From: CAZAMB01 sp964501365
GTDB taxonomy: Bacteria; Planctomycetota; Phycisphaerae; UBA1845
Length of the DNA: 64,000 nt
Direction: 5' to 3'
Assembly (NCBI GenBank): GCA_964501365.1
Contig: CAZCST010000030.1
Span: forward strand, 154,017 to 218,016
Shown in pieces: positions 7,855-16,693 of this stretch (the first letter of the stretch is position 1; each line of letters starts with the position of its first letter). Below the pieces are notes generated by a model that made no database searches, was not told the origin of the DNA, and saw only the letters and a program-made list of their open reading frames with translations. A program made the translations under genes and the position numbers.

Positions 7855-9222
7855 ATGAAAACTCAAATGTGGGTCATTGCAGCTCTGGCAGGACTGATTC
7901 TGGCGGGTTCCAGCGCAGCCCGGGCCGATGACCTTAAGCGCCGCGGCATGCTCGGAGTCCAACTCGCGCCGATTACCGACGAGGTCAAAACCAGCCTCAA
8001 GCTCGCCGACAACAAGGGCGTTCTCATCACCGGAACGGTGCCCAATTCCGCCGCCGCTGCCGCCGGAATATTGGGCAACGATGTCATCGTCAGAATCAAC
8101 GACGACCCCATCGATTCCGTCCCTACGCTGATTCGAACGCTGCGCAAATACGGCGCCGGCGAGAAGATGAAACTTGTCGTTCTTCGTGAGGGGAAGGAAA
8201 CGCCGACCGAAATCTCCATGCTTCCCCGCCCGCAGGAGCAGTCGACCGACTATGACATCGTCTATGATTCCGCGGGCGAAGCGGGCAAGCGGGTCCGCAC
8301 GATCATCACCAAGCCCAAAAAGGAGGGGAAGAACCCTGCGGTCCTGTTTATTCAAGGCCTGGCTCCCAGCTCCGTTGAACTATCAACGCCCCAGCCGCAC
8401 CCCTATAAGAACATTATCAGCGATTTGACCAAGGCCGGGTTTGTCACCATGCGCGTCGAGCGACCCGGCGCAGGCGACAGCGAAGGGTTGGATGTGCAGG
8501 AGACCACCGTTCCGGAGGATGTCGCTGCGTTCCGAGCCGGACTCAAAAAGCTGAAAACCTACGATTATGTGGACGCGGCCAACGTCTTCGTGTTCAGTCA
8601 GTCTTCCGGAGGCGCGATTGCTCCGATCCTTGCCGAGGACGGCGTTCGCGGAATTGCCACTTTTGCCGCCTTTGCCCGCCCATGGACGGAACACACCGCA
8701 GATCAGACCATGCGGCAGTGGAAGCTCGAACTCCTTAAGGAGGACGAAATCAAGGCCAACCTGGAAAAGGAAAAAATCATCGCCGACGAACTCTACGTGA
8801 AAAAGCATTCGCTCAAGGAAGCGCTCGACGCCCATCCGGAACTCAAGGACTACCTGAAGGACTCCATCCAGGGGGACAACCTCATTTACGGGATGCACTA
8901 CAAGTACCTGCAGCAACTTGCCGGTCTGGATTTGGTCGCCTCCTGGTCCAAGGTCTCCGTACCGGTCTTGGCGATGTGGGGCGAGTCCGATTTCGCAGCG
9001 TCAAAAGCGGATAGCGAGCTGATCGCCTCCACGGTAAACAAGAAAGCACCCGGCAAGGCGAAATTCGTCGCACTTCCAAAAACCGATCACAGCTATGCCA
9101 AGGTCGAGGATCAGGAGGAAAGCTTCCTTGCGGGCCCCGGCGGCGGCGGAAACTTCAACCCCATCGTGATGGAAACCGTCATCAACTGGTTCAAGGAGCA
9201 GATGGGTTCCAAGAGTTCATAG
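7855..9222 (+). CDS. Exported PDZ domain - alpha/beta hydrolase fusion
   Basis: A 455-residue exported protein. A signal peptide (MKTQMWVIAALAGLILAGSS, cleavage near ARAD) is followed by a PDZ domain at about residues 30-125 (RRGMLGVQLAP, then GVLITGTVPNSAAAAAGILGNDVIVRIND). An alpha/beta hydrolase fold runs to the end. The nucleophile elbow is FSQSSGGAIA (G-x-S-x-G-like, with S-S-G), the acid candidate is the Asp in MWGESDFAA, and the His is in KTDHSYAKV. The start at 7855 has a near-perfect Shine-Dalgarno (ggaggtg). Similar fusions act as secreted esterases or peptidases, with the PDZ part recognising C-termini. Substrate is unknown. Transcribed alone, convergent with bamA. Confidence 0.85.
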   Translation: MKTQMWVIAALAGLILAGSSAARADDLKRRGMLGVQLAPITDEVKTSLKLADNKGVLITGTVPNSAAAAAGILGNDVIVRINDDPIDSVPTLIRTLRKYGAGEKMKLVVLREGKETPTEISMLPRPQEQSTDYDIVYDSAGEAGKRVRTIITKPKKEGKNPAVLFIQGLAPSSVELSTPQPHPYKNIISDLTKAGFVTMRVERPGAGDSEGLDVQETTVPEDVAAFRAGLKKLKTYDYVDAANVFVFSQSSGGAIAPILAEDGVRGIATFAAFARPWTEHTADQTMRQWKLELLKEDEIKANLEKEKIIADELYVKKHSLKEALDAHPELKDYLKDSIQGDNLIYGMHYKYLQQLAGLDLVASWSKVSVPVLAMWGESDFAASKADSELIASTVNKKAPGKAKFVALPKTDHSYAKVEDQEESFLAGPGGGGNFNPIVMETVINWFKEQMGSKSS

Positions 9223-9233
9223 AGACACTGAAT

Positions 9234-9335
9234 CCGCAGATTACGCAGAGGCGCGCAGATTGCAGGTAAGTGGGAAAAACCTGGAAGCCCGACGTTTGAG
9301 TGGGTTGTGCCGGCGAAACTCTGCGTAATCGGCGG
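9234..9335. repeat. Long-arm inverted repeat between convergent genes
   Basis: Arms 9234-9250 (CCGCAGATTACGCAGAG) and 9319-9335 pair at 16 of 17 positions across a 68-base spacer. The element fills the gap between two convergent genes. It could act as a bidirectional transcription barrier or be a mobile-repeat relic; no T-tract is adjacent. Confidence 0.6.
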
Positions 9336-9341
9336 ATCGCG

Positions 9342-11654
9342 TCAGAAGTTTCCGACAACGAAGCTGAAGATTTGATCGTCGTCTTCCGAATCCTTGGCGA
9401 CCGGCATCGCCACGTTGAACTCAATCGGAATCGGACCAAACAGATTCAGCGTGAAGCGCACTCCCGTGCCCACGCCCGCGCGATATCCGCCCGATCCCGC
9501 GGTGCCTGTGTCGATAAAGACGTGCCCGCGAAGGTTGTCGCCGTAGAGGGGATAGCTGTACTCGGCACCGACAAGGATGAGGTAGTCGCCGCCGATGTTA
9601 TTATCATCGATCCCGTCGCGCTCGCCGATCCCGCGATATTGAAACCCGCGGACTGACCCGATTCCACCCGCGTAGTACCGCTCAAATACCGGTGCATCGC
9701 CCAGAATGTATCCGCCCTCCCCGCGCAGCGCGAGAACGCTCTTTCGTTCCAGCCGGTCGGTGGCCACGGTGGTGTACCAGTTGTAGCTCACTCCCACGCG
9801 GCCAAAAACGTAGTCCCCCACTACCTGTTCGTAACTGAGTCGCAAACGGTCGCCGGTGGTCGGAACAAAGCGACTGTCGGTTCGGTCGCGCACCAAAGAG
9901 CCCTTGAGCCCCAGGATCAGATTATTGCCTTCATCATCGCGGATCTCTTTTGATGCGAACAAATCCACATCATCCACGCTCACCGCCTCGTCGCGAAACG
10001 CCAGTTCGCCCGACCATCCTTGCAGCCGGCCCCGCTCAAACCGCTTGCCGAGACTAAAGGAACTTCCAATGCGTTTTTCCGTGTACCCGTCACGGTCACG
10101 CTCGAACAGGAAAAAGCTGGAATCGAAGCGAATTGGCTTATCGAACAAGTAGGGTTCCGTGTAGTCAATGCGAAAGCGGCTGACCTCGGTGCCGGGCTGC
10201 ACCTCGAGACGGAGTCGCTGACCTCCGCCAAAGAAGGACCGAAACTTGAAGAACTCGCTCCATGTTTCCGGAACATCCCAGAAGTCGAAATTCTGGAAAT
10301 CGAGAACAATCGAACCGACGATGCCGCTGTTGCTTGTAACTCCGGCGCCAAAAAGGAAATCACCCGCCTTTTCCGACTCCACGACGTCCATGACCGCGTC
10401 GCGGACCCCCGGCTGATCGCCCGATGGAATCACTTTGGCCGAACTGAACACACGGCTTTCCACCAATTGTTTTTCCGCTTCTTTGGCTTGCGTCAGATTG
10501 AACAGATCGTCCGGCGGATAGAGGTTGAGTGCGCGGCGTGCCACCTTGTCCTTGGTTCGGGCGTTGCCGCGCACCACCACACGCCCGACGCGGAATTGCT
10601 CGCCCTCCTCGATCTCGATGGTCAATCGCACAAGCCCCGGCGTGTCCGAAAACACACGGACAGCCCGCACTCGCACGTAGATATGTCCCAGCTCGCCGTA
10701 GCGATCTCGAATCGCTGTCACATCCGCATCGATTCGGGGCCGTTTGACATCGTCGCCCACCCGACTCTTCATCGCGGAAAGCAATTCCTCCGAGCCAAAC
10801 AAGGTATTGCCCTTGATGTCAATGCTCTCAAATTTGTACCGCGTTCCCTCGCTGACCGTAAACAACACGGTCATTTCGTGGCCGGCGAGCTGCGTGCTGT
10901 ATTCCGCCGTTGCGTCAAGGAATCCCTCGTCGCGATAGAAGTTTTGGAGTTTCGCCACATCGCTCTGGGCTTTTTCGACATCAAAGGCACCCGACCGAAA
11001 AATCCACAACGCTGTCTTGGTTTCGATTTGCCCGGAGAGGTCATCGGCCGTGAAGCTTTCATTCCCCGCGAAATCGATCTTCGAGACCTTCACCTTTTCG
11101 CCTTCGTGAATGATAAAGACGAGTTCACCTGTCCGGGATGCGGCCCCCTCATCCACGTCAACCGTCGCATCCGAATAGCCCGCTTCCCGATATTTTCGCA
11201 GAATCGCGTCGCGCCCTTCGCGGACCGCCGACAAGTCCAGCGGCTGACTGATCTTCTGCGGCACCTCGGCCTTCAAAGTATTTTCACGAAAGATTTTTGC
11301 GCCCTCGAATCGAACCGCGGTGATGAGCGATCGCTCGACAACTTCGAAAACCACCCTGCCCCCGTCACCGATCTCGTACTTGACGCTTTCAAAACGTCCG
11401 GTGCGCAGGAGCCGCGAAACCGCCTCATCCAGGGCCGCCCGTTGGATTGGGGCGCCGGCCGGAAGACGCACAACGTCATGCGCCATGGCCGGCGAAGTAC
11501 GCTGCAAACCGACAAATTCGATCGACGTGATAACTTGCCCCGGCTCCTGAGCCAGGGCGGATTGACCCGGCGCTGACCACATCAACATTGTGATCAACAG
11601 GGGTCCAACCAGCGCGGCCTGCGCTGGAAATCTGACCGGATGACTTGCGTTCAA
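9342..11654 (-). CDS. bamA: Outer membrane protein assembly factor BamA
   Basis: A 770-residue Omp85-family protein that inserts beta-barrels into the outer membrane. The signal peptide ends near SALAQ. POTRA repeats follow (VITSIEFVGLQRTSPAM, ITAVRFEGAKIFRENTLKAE, KVSKIDFAGNESFTADDL, KFESIDIKGNTLFGSEEL, RVGRVVVRGNARTKDKV), giving five. The C-terminal barrel carries the conserved loop-6 VRGF motif in GGIGSVRGFQYRGIG and ends in a terminal Phe (FSFVVGNF), as BamA proteins do. The chosen start is TTG at 11652-11654, supported by gagaagacag just upstream and by the need for a complete signal peptide; the first in-frame ATGs fall inside the signal. It shows that the organism has an outer membrane. 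No skp or lpx genes adjoin it. Confidence 0.95.
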   Translation of the reverse strand: MNASHPVRFPAQAALVGPLLITMLMWSAPGQSALAQEPGQVITSIEFVGLQRTSPAMAHDVVRLPAGAPIQRAALDEAVSRLLRTGRFESVKYEIGDGGRVVFEVVERSLITAVRFEGAKIFRENTLKAEVPQKISQPLDLSAVREGRDAILRKYREAGYSDATVDVDEGAASRTGELVFIIHEGEKVKVSKIDFAGNESFTADDLSGQIETKTALWIFRSGAFDVEKAQSDVAKLQNFYRDEGFLDATAEYSTQLAGHEMTVLFTVSEGTRYKFESIDIKGNTLFGSEELLSAMKSRVGDDVKRPRIDADVTAIRDRYGELGHIYVRVRAVRVFSDTPGLVRLTIEIEEGEQFRVGRVVVRGNARTKDKVARRALNLYPPDDLFNLTQAKEAEKQLVESRVFSSAKVIPSGDQPGVRDAVMDVVESEKAGDFLFGAGVTSNSGIVGSIVLDFQNFDFWDVPETWSEFFKFRSFFGGGQRLRLEVQPGTEVSRFRIDYTEPYLFDKPIRFDSSFFLFERDRDGYTEKRIGSSFSLGKRFERGRLQGWSGELAFRDEAVSVDDVDLFASKEIRDDEGNNLILGLKGSLVRDRTDSRFVPTTGDRLRLSYEQVVGDYVFGRVGVSYNWYTTVATDRLERKSVLALRGEGGYILGDAPVFERYYAGGIGSVRGFQYRGIGERDGIDDNNIGGDYLILVGAEYSYPLYGDNLRGHVFIDTGTAGSGGYRAGVGTGVRFTLNLFGPIPIEFNVAMPVAKDSEDDDQIFSFVVGNF

Positions 11655-11759
11655 ACTGTCTTCTCGATGGCTCTGTTGTCTTTGAGTCCGCGCCAGCGGT
11701 GCGGCGATGATAACGATGAGCGATGAGGGCGTAAAGAAGGGAGGAGGGATGGGGCGAAT

Positions 11760-12230
11760 CTATTTTTTCCCCCGGGCACGCTGCATAGAGAAGAATTCCC
11801 GAAGAATCAAGGAACAATCCTCGGCCATCACCCCCTCGGTGATTTCCACGCGATGATTGAGCCTGGCGTCAGCACAAAGATTGAACAGCGATCCGCACGC
11901 TCCCGCCTTGGGATCGCGTGCTCCAAAAACGAGCCGCCGAATGCGCGCCAACACCAATGCCCCTGCGCACATTGCGCAGGGCTCCAGCGTGACGTAGATC
12001 GCGCAGTCATCCAGACGCCAACTGGAAAGGTGTGCGGCTGCCGCGGTAATGGCAATCATTTCAGCGTGCGCCGTGGGATCCTGAAGCTGCTCGCGTTGAT
12101 TACGCCCGCGACCAATGATGCGGCCTTCGTGGACCACGACGGCCCCGACCGGCACGTCCTCGTGGTCGAGCGCCGCCACGGCCTCGTGATAGGCCGCACG
12201 CATGAACGTCTCGTCAGGATTCGTGTGCAT
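11760..12230 (-). CDS. tadA: tRNA-specific adenosine deaminase TadA
   Basis: A 156-residue zinc-dependent deaminase that converts A34 to inosine in the tRNA-Arg(ACG) wobble position. The cytidine-deaminase-fold motifs are complete: TAHAEMIAI supplies the zinc-ligand His and the proton-shuttle Glu, and LEPCAMCAGAL the two zinc-ligand Cys residues. The ATG at 12228-12230 overlaps the stop codon of the upstream arsenate reductase gene by one base (TGATG), implying translational coupling; an in-frame TTG one codon earlier is less likely. Length is typical for the family. A C-terminal FFSMQRARGKK is characteristic of TadA. Confidence is high. Confidence 0.95.
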   Translation of the reverse strand: MHTNPDETFMRAAYHEAVAALDHEDVPVGAVVVHEGRIIGRGRNQREQLQDPTAHAEMIAITAAAAHLSSWRLDDCAIYVTLEPCAMCAGALVLARIRRLVFGARDPKAGACGSLFNLCADARLNHRVEITEGVMAEDCSLILREFFSMQRARGKK

Positions 12231-12712
12231 CAAATGTCCCCCAGGAATCGAAGCCGTTTCTCGATTTCGTTATTCGGACCCGTCCAGTTGATGGATACAA
12301 GCCCCTCAATTTTCGCGCGGATTCGATTGGCTACCAAAAGGGCAAACGCCTCCCGTTCCATCTGGTCGCCAGCGTGAAAAGCAGGGTCGGGAATCGACCA
12401 ATGCACTTTGAATCTCGTCTCGGGAAAAATCGGGCAGGCTTCCTTCGCTGCAGAATCGCAAAGGGTAATTACGACATCCATCGGCTGTCCCGCCAGTACA
12501 TCCCAACTCTTGGATTCCAGTTCTCCAAGCGGAATGCGCATCGCGGAGAGGGCATAAACGGCCAATGGATGGATAAATCCCGCCGGCCTTGATCCGGCAC
12601 TGTGTGCAAGAAATGCTCCACCTCCGAGATGCCGCAGCATGGCTTCCGCCATGATGGATCGACAGGAGTTGCCGGTGCATAGAAAAAGTACGGTAATGGG
12701 CTTGCCGGGCAT
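12230..12712 (-). CDS. arsC: Thioredoxin-type arsenate reductase ArsC (low-molecular-weight phosphatase fold)
   Basis: A 160-residue protein of the low-molecular-weight tyrosine phosphatase fold. The phosphate loop is CTGNSCRS near the N-terminus, and two more cysteines occur in TLCDSAAKEACP. This three-Cys arrangement is the hallmark of thioredoxin-coupled arsenate reductases rather than phosphatases, because the extra pair relays the disulfide. The Asp of WSIPDPA serves as the acid. The start at 12710-12712 places the fold at the expected distance (MPGKPITVLFLC); an upstream in-frame GTG at 12722-12724 is an alternative. No arsenite efflux gene (arsB, acr3) or arsR is nearby. It is coupled to tadA downstream. 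Confidence 0.88.
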   Translation of the reverse strand: MPGKPITVLFLCTGNSCRSIMAEAMLRHLGGGAFLAHSAGSRPAGFIHPLAVYALSAMRIPLGELESKSWDVLAGQPMDVVITLCDSAAKEACPIFPETRFKVHWSIPDPAFHAGDQMEREAFALLVANRIRAKIEGLVSINWTGPNNEIEKRLRFLGDI

Positions 12713-12903
12713 CAGAACATTCACCTTGAAGTTGAATGGAACCGTGTTCTACTGGAATCCTACCAGATCGGCCCTTCGAGAATAGCGCCAATCGCGTTGC
12801 GGTAAGGTTGTTTTTGCGAAGGCGTGGAACTTCTTTACCGGAGCCAGATTTTTCACTCCGCTCAGAATAGTGCATGCGTCACAACGACATCATAAAACGG
12901 GAC

Positions 12904-12935
12904 AAGGTCGGCGACCCTGATGAGCCGCCGACCTT
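12904..12935 (-). terminator. Probable intrinsic terminator of the TadG/vWA gene
   Basis: A perfect 10-base inverted repeat (AAGGTCGGCG / CGCCGACCTT) with a 12-base loop lies 36 bases beyond the stop codon of the upstream minus-strand gene. On the minus strand it is followed by gtcccgtttta, a weak T-run. Confidence 0.6.
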
Positions 12936-12970
12936 GAATCGTGAAGGTAAGGATATTGGACGCCTTGCGG

Positions 12971-14641
12971 CTATTCGATCAGCGCGGCGAAACCCATCGT
13001 ACCGATCGTACGGAAAATTTGGCGAAGCTGTGCTGTGTATTCCGCCGAGGTGCCGGCCGCGAAGAACTCCTGGCCGCCGGTCATTTCCGCGATTTCCTGC
13101 ATGACCTGTCGGTCCGCCAGCGATCCCACGCTGATGGTGTAGACCGGGATATGGAGATCCGCCGCCTGTTGGGCGATGGTCGTGGCATTCGGTCCCGCAT
13201 TCGATTCGCCGTCTGACAGAAGCACGATCATCGGTCTGGCGTCGTCCCTGCCACGGGCAGCCAGTTCATTGAGCGCCAGCTGAAGCCCACCACCGATATT
13301 CGTGTTGGGGTCGTAGTAATTCGGCTGCCTGACCTTCAATCTGTCGGCGATGGATTGGCGATCTTCCGTAAGATTCAGCTCGTGCCGCGCAGTCGTCGCA
13401 AAGACTTCCAGCGACATCTGGTCAAAATTACGGGTCACGTCCACCATTGCCTGCAGCCCCTGCTTGATGCTCTGCGATGGTTCGACTGGCGTATGTGTCA
13501 AATCGGTTTCGCTGTACGAATTCCGGCGATCCAGCATGTACTGCACAACCGTCTTGACGCCGAATCGAAACTTGAATTGTGAGTTTTCGTCGGTCAACCT
13601 GTTGTTATTGCCCGTGGACCAGTCGATATAATCCGCCCAGGTCCAGTTCTTGCGGACGGCCGGGTAGGCGGCCCAAGTCAGCTCACTGCTTCCAATGGTC
13701 GTGTCACTCCCACTGCTGGGGTGCCATTCTGCGAGTCCAAGCATGACAGCGACGCGGTTGGGCCAGGTGGACGAACTGCTGCTGTTCATGATCGTGCTGC
13801 GCCGACTCGCGTTGTATCCGCGGGCAGTCAGGCTCGTGGTGATGGCGGCTATTGTGCACGGGGCGTTGTTGGGAATGTACCAAAGCCCCGGATCGGTCGT
13901 CGGGTTATAGGAGGAAGTGATCGCACTTCCCCAGGTATTCATGATGCCATAAGCCGGGCCGGTGTCGTTCTTATATTCCGACTGATCTTCGGCAACGGGC
14001 ACATAATTTGCACTTGGCGCGGGTCCGTCCATGGACGCCCAGACATCACGCATGTTCACCTGGGCAATATCACGATAATAGCGCAACTCGCTGTCATACT
14101 TCATCGAACCCGACAGATCCACGACGACGGCGATGTCGCGGGCGCCAGTCAGCCCCGCCGTGGCGGACGCCTGCACATTGGCGGTATGTTTGCCGAAAAT
14201 TCCCGCGAAGAAGAGATTGGTGGGTCCATTGACCGATCCCGCGGACTTCCGGATGGTAACGCGGACCGCGTCAGGAAACGTGGTCGTCGGGGTGAAATCG
14301 TAATGATTGGTGTCTTCGTTGTAGTCGATTTGACCGAAAACCAGATCGTCAGCACCGACTTGCAGGTCGTGGCCAAGCGAAACGTGCCGCTGAATGATGT
14401 CGATGGCGGCCTGACGGGCTTTGGAGACACCCGCCGCGCTTCGATCCTCGGACAGGATGTCCGTCGCGGCCAATGCCCCGGCATCGGCGGCGTTCTGCAG
14501 ATCTGCACGCGTGTTGTACAACACGCCGACGTCGACAGTCAGCGCCGCAAACCCCAGCAGAACCGGGATCAGCACCAGCACCAGGAAGACCACAACGGCT
14601 CGCCGCCTGCTGGACCTAGCTTTGGGAGTTGATTGATTCAT
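12971..14641 (-). CDS. TadG-like protein with von Willebrand factor A domain
   Basis: A 556-residue membrane-anchored protein. The N-terminus is of the Tad/Flp pilus type: a basic start, then a transmembrane helix (VVVFLVLVLIPVLLGFAALT), then DVGVLYNTRADLQNAADAGALA, a hallmark of TadE/TadG-like pseudopilins. A vWA domain starts near residue 165 (DIAVVVDLSGSMKYD, with the MIDAS D-x-S-x-S) and resumes after a long insertion with GGGLQLALNELAARGR, PMIVLLSDGESNAGP and VYTISVG. The insertion (about residues 190-400) is rich in Asn/Thr/Trp. The start has an aaggagcg Shine-Dalgarno. No tadA ATPase, tadB/C or flp genes are close. An adhesive role at the cell surface is plausible. Confidence 0.85.
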   Translation of the reverse strand: MNQSTPKARSSRRRAVVVFLVLVLIPVLLGFAALTVDVGVLYNTRADLQNAADAGALAATDILSEDRSAAGVSKARQAAIDIIQRHVSLGHDLQVGADDLVFGQIDYNEDTNHYDFTPTTTFPDAVRVTIRKSAGSVNGPTNLFFAGIFGKHTANVQASATAGLTGARDIAVVVDLSGSMKYDSELRYYRDIAQVNMRDVWASMDGPAPSANYVPVAEDQSEYKNDTGPAYGIMNTWGSAITSSYNPTTDPGLWYIPNNAPCTIAAITTSLTARGYNASRRSTIMNSSSSSTWPNRVAVMLGLAEWHPSSGSDTTIGSSELTWAAYPAVRKNWTWADYIDWSTGNNNRLTDENSQFKFRFGVKTVVQYMLDRRNSYSETDLTHTPVEPSQSIKQGLQAMVDVTRNFDQMSLEVFATTARHELNLTEDRQSIADRLKVRQPNYYDPNTNIGGGLQLALNELAARGRDDARPMIVLLSDGESNAGPNATTIAQQAADLHIPVYTISVGSLADRQVMQEIAEMTGGQEFFAAGTSAEYTAQLRQIFRTIGTMGFAALIE

Positions 14642-14911
14642 ATTGGGACGCTCCTTACCCCTCGGGCCAAAAGAATAGTGTTCCTCTCAGTCTTCCCGGG
14701 CGGCGCGACAATCCGTCATCAGGGCGGACTCAACGCTTTGCGTCCCAATCTCGCGACTGGTTTGCCTTTGTCTCAGGATGTCAAATTCAATCTACGATTT
14801 GCGGAACGCAATGTGCAAATGAAGTGAAAAATGTCGCGCGAGAATTTCTTGACCAGGCGAGAGGAGGTGTCGTGTGATAACCAATGGGCTTGGAGGTGAG
14901 GTCCAGGCACG

Positions 14912-15277
14912 CTACTTATCGTACTCAAATTCCCCGCCAACGAGGAATCCCTTCAGACCAACGACGCAGTGCGTTACACGAACCTTTAGCCAGGGATGCG
15001 ACAGAGTGTCCGCACCGTCTCGAAGATAGATCGTTTCACCCAGTTCGACTTTTTTTCGGATCCAAAAACTCACGCCGCCCAGCGAGATGTCATGTGTTGA
15101 AACCTGCGTCGTCTCCTCAGCCGCCGGATCCCGTCGCAAATCCATCCAGTTGTCATTTCGCAGCCGGGACTTCTTCCGCTTTCCCGCATACTTGTCGGGC
15201 CGCCCGGTTCGCGTGGCCGCGGAAACCAGTCGCTTCACTTCCTCTTTGCCCCCCAATGCCAGTGTTGCCTGCGTCAT
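14912..15277 (-). CDS. PilZ domain protein (predicted cyclic-di-GMP receptor)
   Basis: A 121-residue single-domain protein. PilZ features are visible: an Arg-rich entry with R-x-x-x-R spacing (KRKKSRLRNDNWMDLR), then the D-x-S-x-x-G motif as HDISLGGVSFW, then the beta-strands RVTHCVVGLKGFLVGGEF. PilZ domains bind cyclic-di-GMP through these two motifs; both are present, so binding is likely, but the output is unknown. The start ATG at 15275-15277 follows ctggag at proper spacing; a GTG two codons earlier is a weaker choice. It sits alone, 270 bases upstream of the TadG-like gene on the same strand, and might regulate surface attachment. Confidence 0.8.
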   Translation of the reverse strand: MTQATLALGGKEEVKRLVSAATRTGRPDKYAGKRKKSRLRNDNWMDLRRDPAAEETTQVSTHDISLGGVSFWIRKKVELGETIYLRDGADTLSHPWLKVRVTHCVVGLKGFLVGGEFEYDK

Positions 15278-15456
15278 GATCACTCCAGTGAGAATAGCCC
15301 TGTGCCTGGATTACAAAATGCGCCTGCGTTTGCGCTTTACCGCCATGCGGTTTCGAATTTGCCTAATATCCTTCGACGAATTTTTTCACGAATTGTAATT
15401 GCGGGCTTTGCGGACGTGTCGGCGATTTATCGTACCAGCCGACTCCCCTGTGGATT

Positions 15457-16179
15457 CTACAGACCTACTTTCATCGCGACGCCGCACGCCAGAAGGAGCA
15501 GTCCAGCCGCGGGTGCAGCCAACCGGCCCGAAATGCCTGTTCGCAGGGCAAACCGACTCGTCGTGATCAACCACACGATCAGCGTCATCGTGGTAATGGT
15601 TGCGCAGGCAAAAATGATGGTGATCGCAATCAATAACCAATAACTCCCCGCCGCTGCCGGGTACATGAGAAGGGGAATCAACGGTTCGCAAGGTCCGAAT
15701 AGAAAAATCGTGAAGAGAATCCAGGGCGTCATGGTCTCACGGGAACCCTTCGCCGAATGGACATGGTCATGAACATGCAAGTGTTCCGCGTTATGCCGGT
15801 GCTCATGACTGTGAAAGGCTTCGCCGTCGTGCGAATGCCAATGAGTGTGTGGCCGATTCCGCACGAATCGCACCATCGCCCAGGCAAAATACACCAATCC
15901 GAATCCCATCAACATCCAGGCGGCGATTTCACCCCGCACTGATTCAATCCGTTCCAGGTGAAACACGGCCGTACCAATCGCAATGCCAATGAGGCCGAGA
16001 ACCACCGAGCCCAGTACGTGCCCCACGCCGCACAGAACGGTCACGATCAGCGTTTTCCGCACGGGCCAGTCCCCCACGCGCGACATGGCTGCGAATGGGA
16101 CGTAATGATCAGGCCCCAGCAGTGTATGAACCGTGCCGATGGCCGCCGCCGACCAGCATAAGAGGGCCGCTTCGTTCAT
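15457..16179 (-). CDS. Polytopic membrane transporter of the UreH/NicO/TauE type with His-rich loop
   Basis: A 240-residue protein with about six transmembrane helices. The first carries HTLLGPDHYVPF, reminiscent of metal-binding HxxxxDH motifs in nickel/cobalt exporters. A cytoplasmic or periplasmic loop at about residues 108-145 is extremely His-rich (RPHTHWHSHDGEAFHSHEH and on). The second half contains FGPCEPLIPLLMYPA, typical of the UreH/DsbD-like transmembrane family. Nickel, cobalt or another metal is the likely substrate, by analogy only. Its ATG (16177-16179) overlaps the stop of the upstream zinc-ribbon gene as ATGA, so the two are translationally coupled. The longer frame from 16215 lacks a good start. 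Confidence 0.75.
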   Translation of the reverse strand: MNEAALLCWSAAAIGTVHTLLGPDHYVPFAAMSRVGDWPVRKTLIVTVLCGVGHVLGSVVLGLIGIAIGTAVFHLERIESVRGEIAAWMLMGFGLVYFAWAMVRFVRNRPHTHWHSHDGEAFHSHEHRHNAEHLHVHDHVHSAKGSRETMTPWILFTIFLFGPCEPLIPLLMYPAAAGSYWLLIAITIIFACATITTMTLIVWLITTSRFALRTGISGRLAAPAAGLLLLACGVAMKVGL

Positions 16180-16661
16180 GGTTGTTCCGAAAAAAAGGCC
16201 CCGCACACCGGGCACTTCTGTTTATCATCCACCTTGAGCGGCGCCACCCATCGCCCCTCGCACGCAGCCGAATAGCATCGTCGCCCCGGCATCCCCGTCT
16301 CCTTCTTGCATCGATCGCAAGTGATCGGAAATCGATGGAACCCGAATTCCCTTTGAATGACGAAGTTATATCCGCAAGCGGGATTGGAACACACCACGTG
16401 AAAATCCGCCGTCGCCGACGGGTCGCGCGCACCCGGCGGCAATGGTGGCGTAAGGATGCCGACAAGCAAGACGACCAGCCAGGTCCCAATCAATCCCAAG
16501 GCGCCATATGTGGAAAAGCGAATTACCGGGGATTCCCAGAGCAAATAAGGCTGCTCACGAACTTCGCCAACCCACTCTTTGAATTGATCCCACGCAATCG
16601 GGGCGTTCTGCCGCAGCAGCGTCACCCATTCAGAAAGCCGATTTGGACGCTCTTGAGCCAT
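16176..16661 (-). CDS. Zinc-ribbon membrane protein of unknown function
   Basis: A 161-residue protein with no recognised family. One transmembrane helix lies near residues 53-73 (YGALGLIGTWLVVLLVGIL). The C-terminal half holds four Cys pairs: CSNPAC, CDRC, CYSAAC and CPVC. This suggests two zinc-ribbon modules, probably structural. The ATG at 16659-16661 is preferred over an in-frame TTG nine bases earlier. It overlaps the following transporter gene by four bases, so the two probably work together, perhaps in metal handling; this is inference. The 5' end of the formyltransferase gene lies opposite, on the other strand, only about 30 bases away, so the two promoters must be compact. Confidence 0.7.
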   Translation of the reverse strand: MAQERPNRLSEWVTLLRQNAPIAWDQFKEWVGEVREQPYLLWESPVIRFSTYGALGLIGTWLVVLLVGILTPPLPPGARDPSATADFHVVCSNPACGYNFVIQREFGFHRFPITCDRCKKETGMPGRRCYSAACEGRWVAPLKVDDKQKCPVCGAFFSEQP

Positions 16662-16693
16662 ATACCGCAATCCCGGACGAGCCTCATGCCGAT

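Noticed and set aside
10020..11576. A 518-codon plus-strand open frame opposite bamA
   Set aside because: It is the complementary shadow of bamA; bamA has clear POTRA and VRGF motifs while the reverse reading has no family features.
13721..14632. A 303-codon plus-strand frame opposite the TadG/vWA gene
   Set aside because: Shadow of a gene with clear TadG and vWA motifs.
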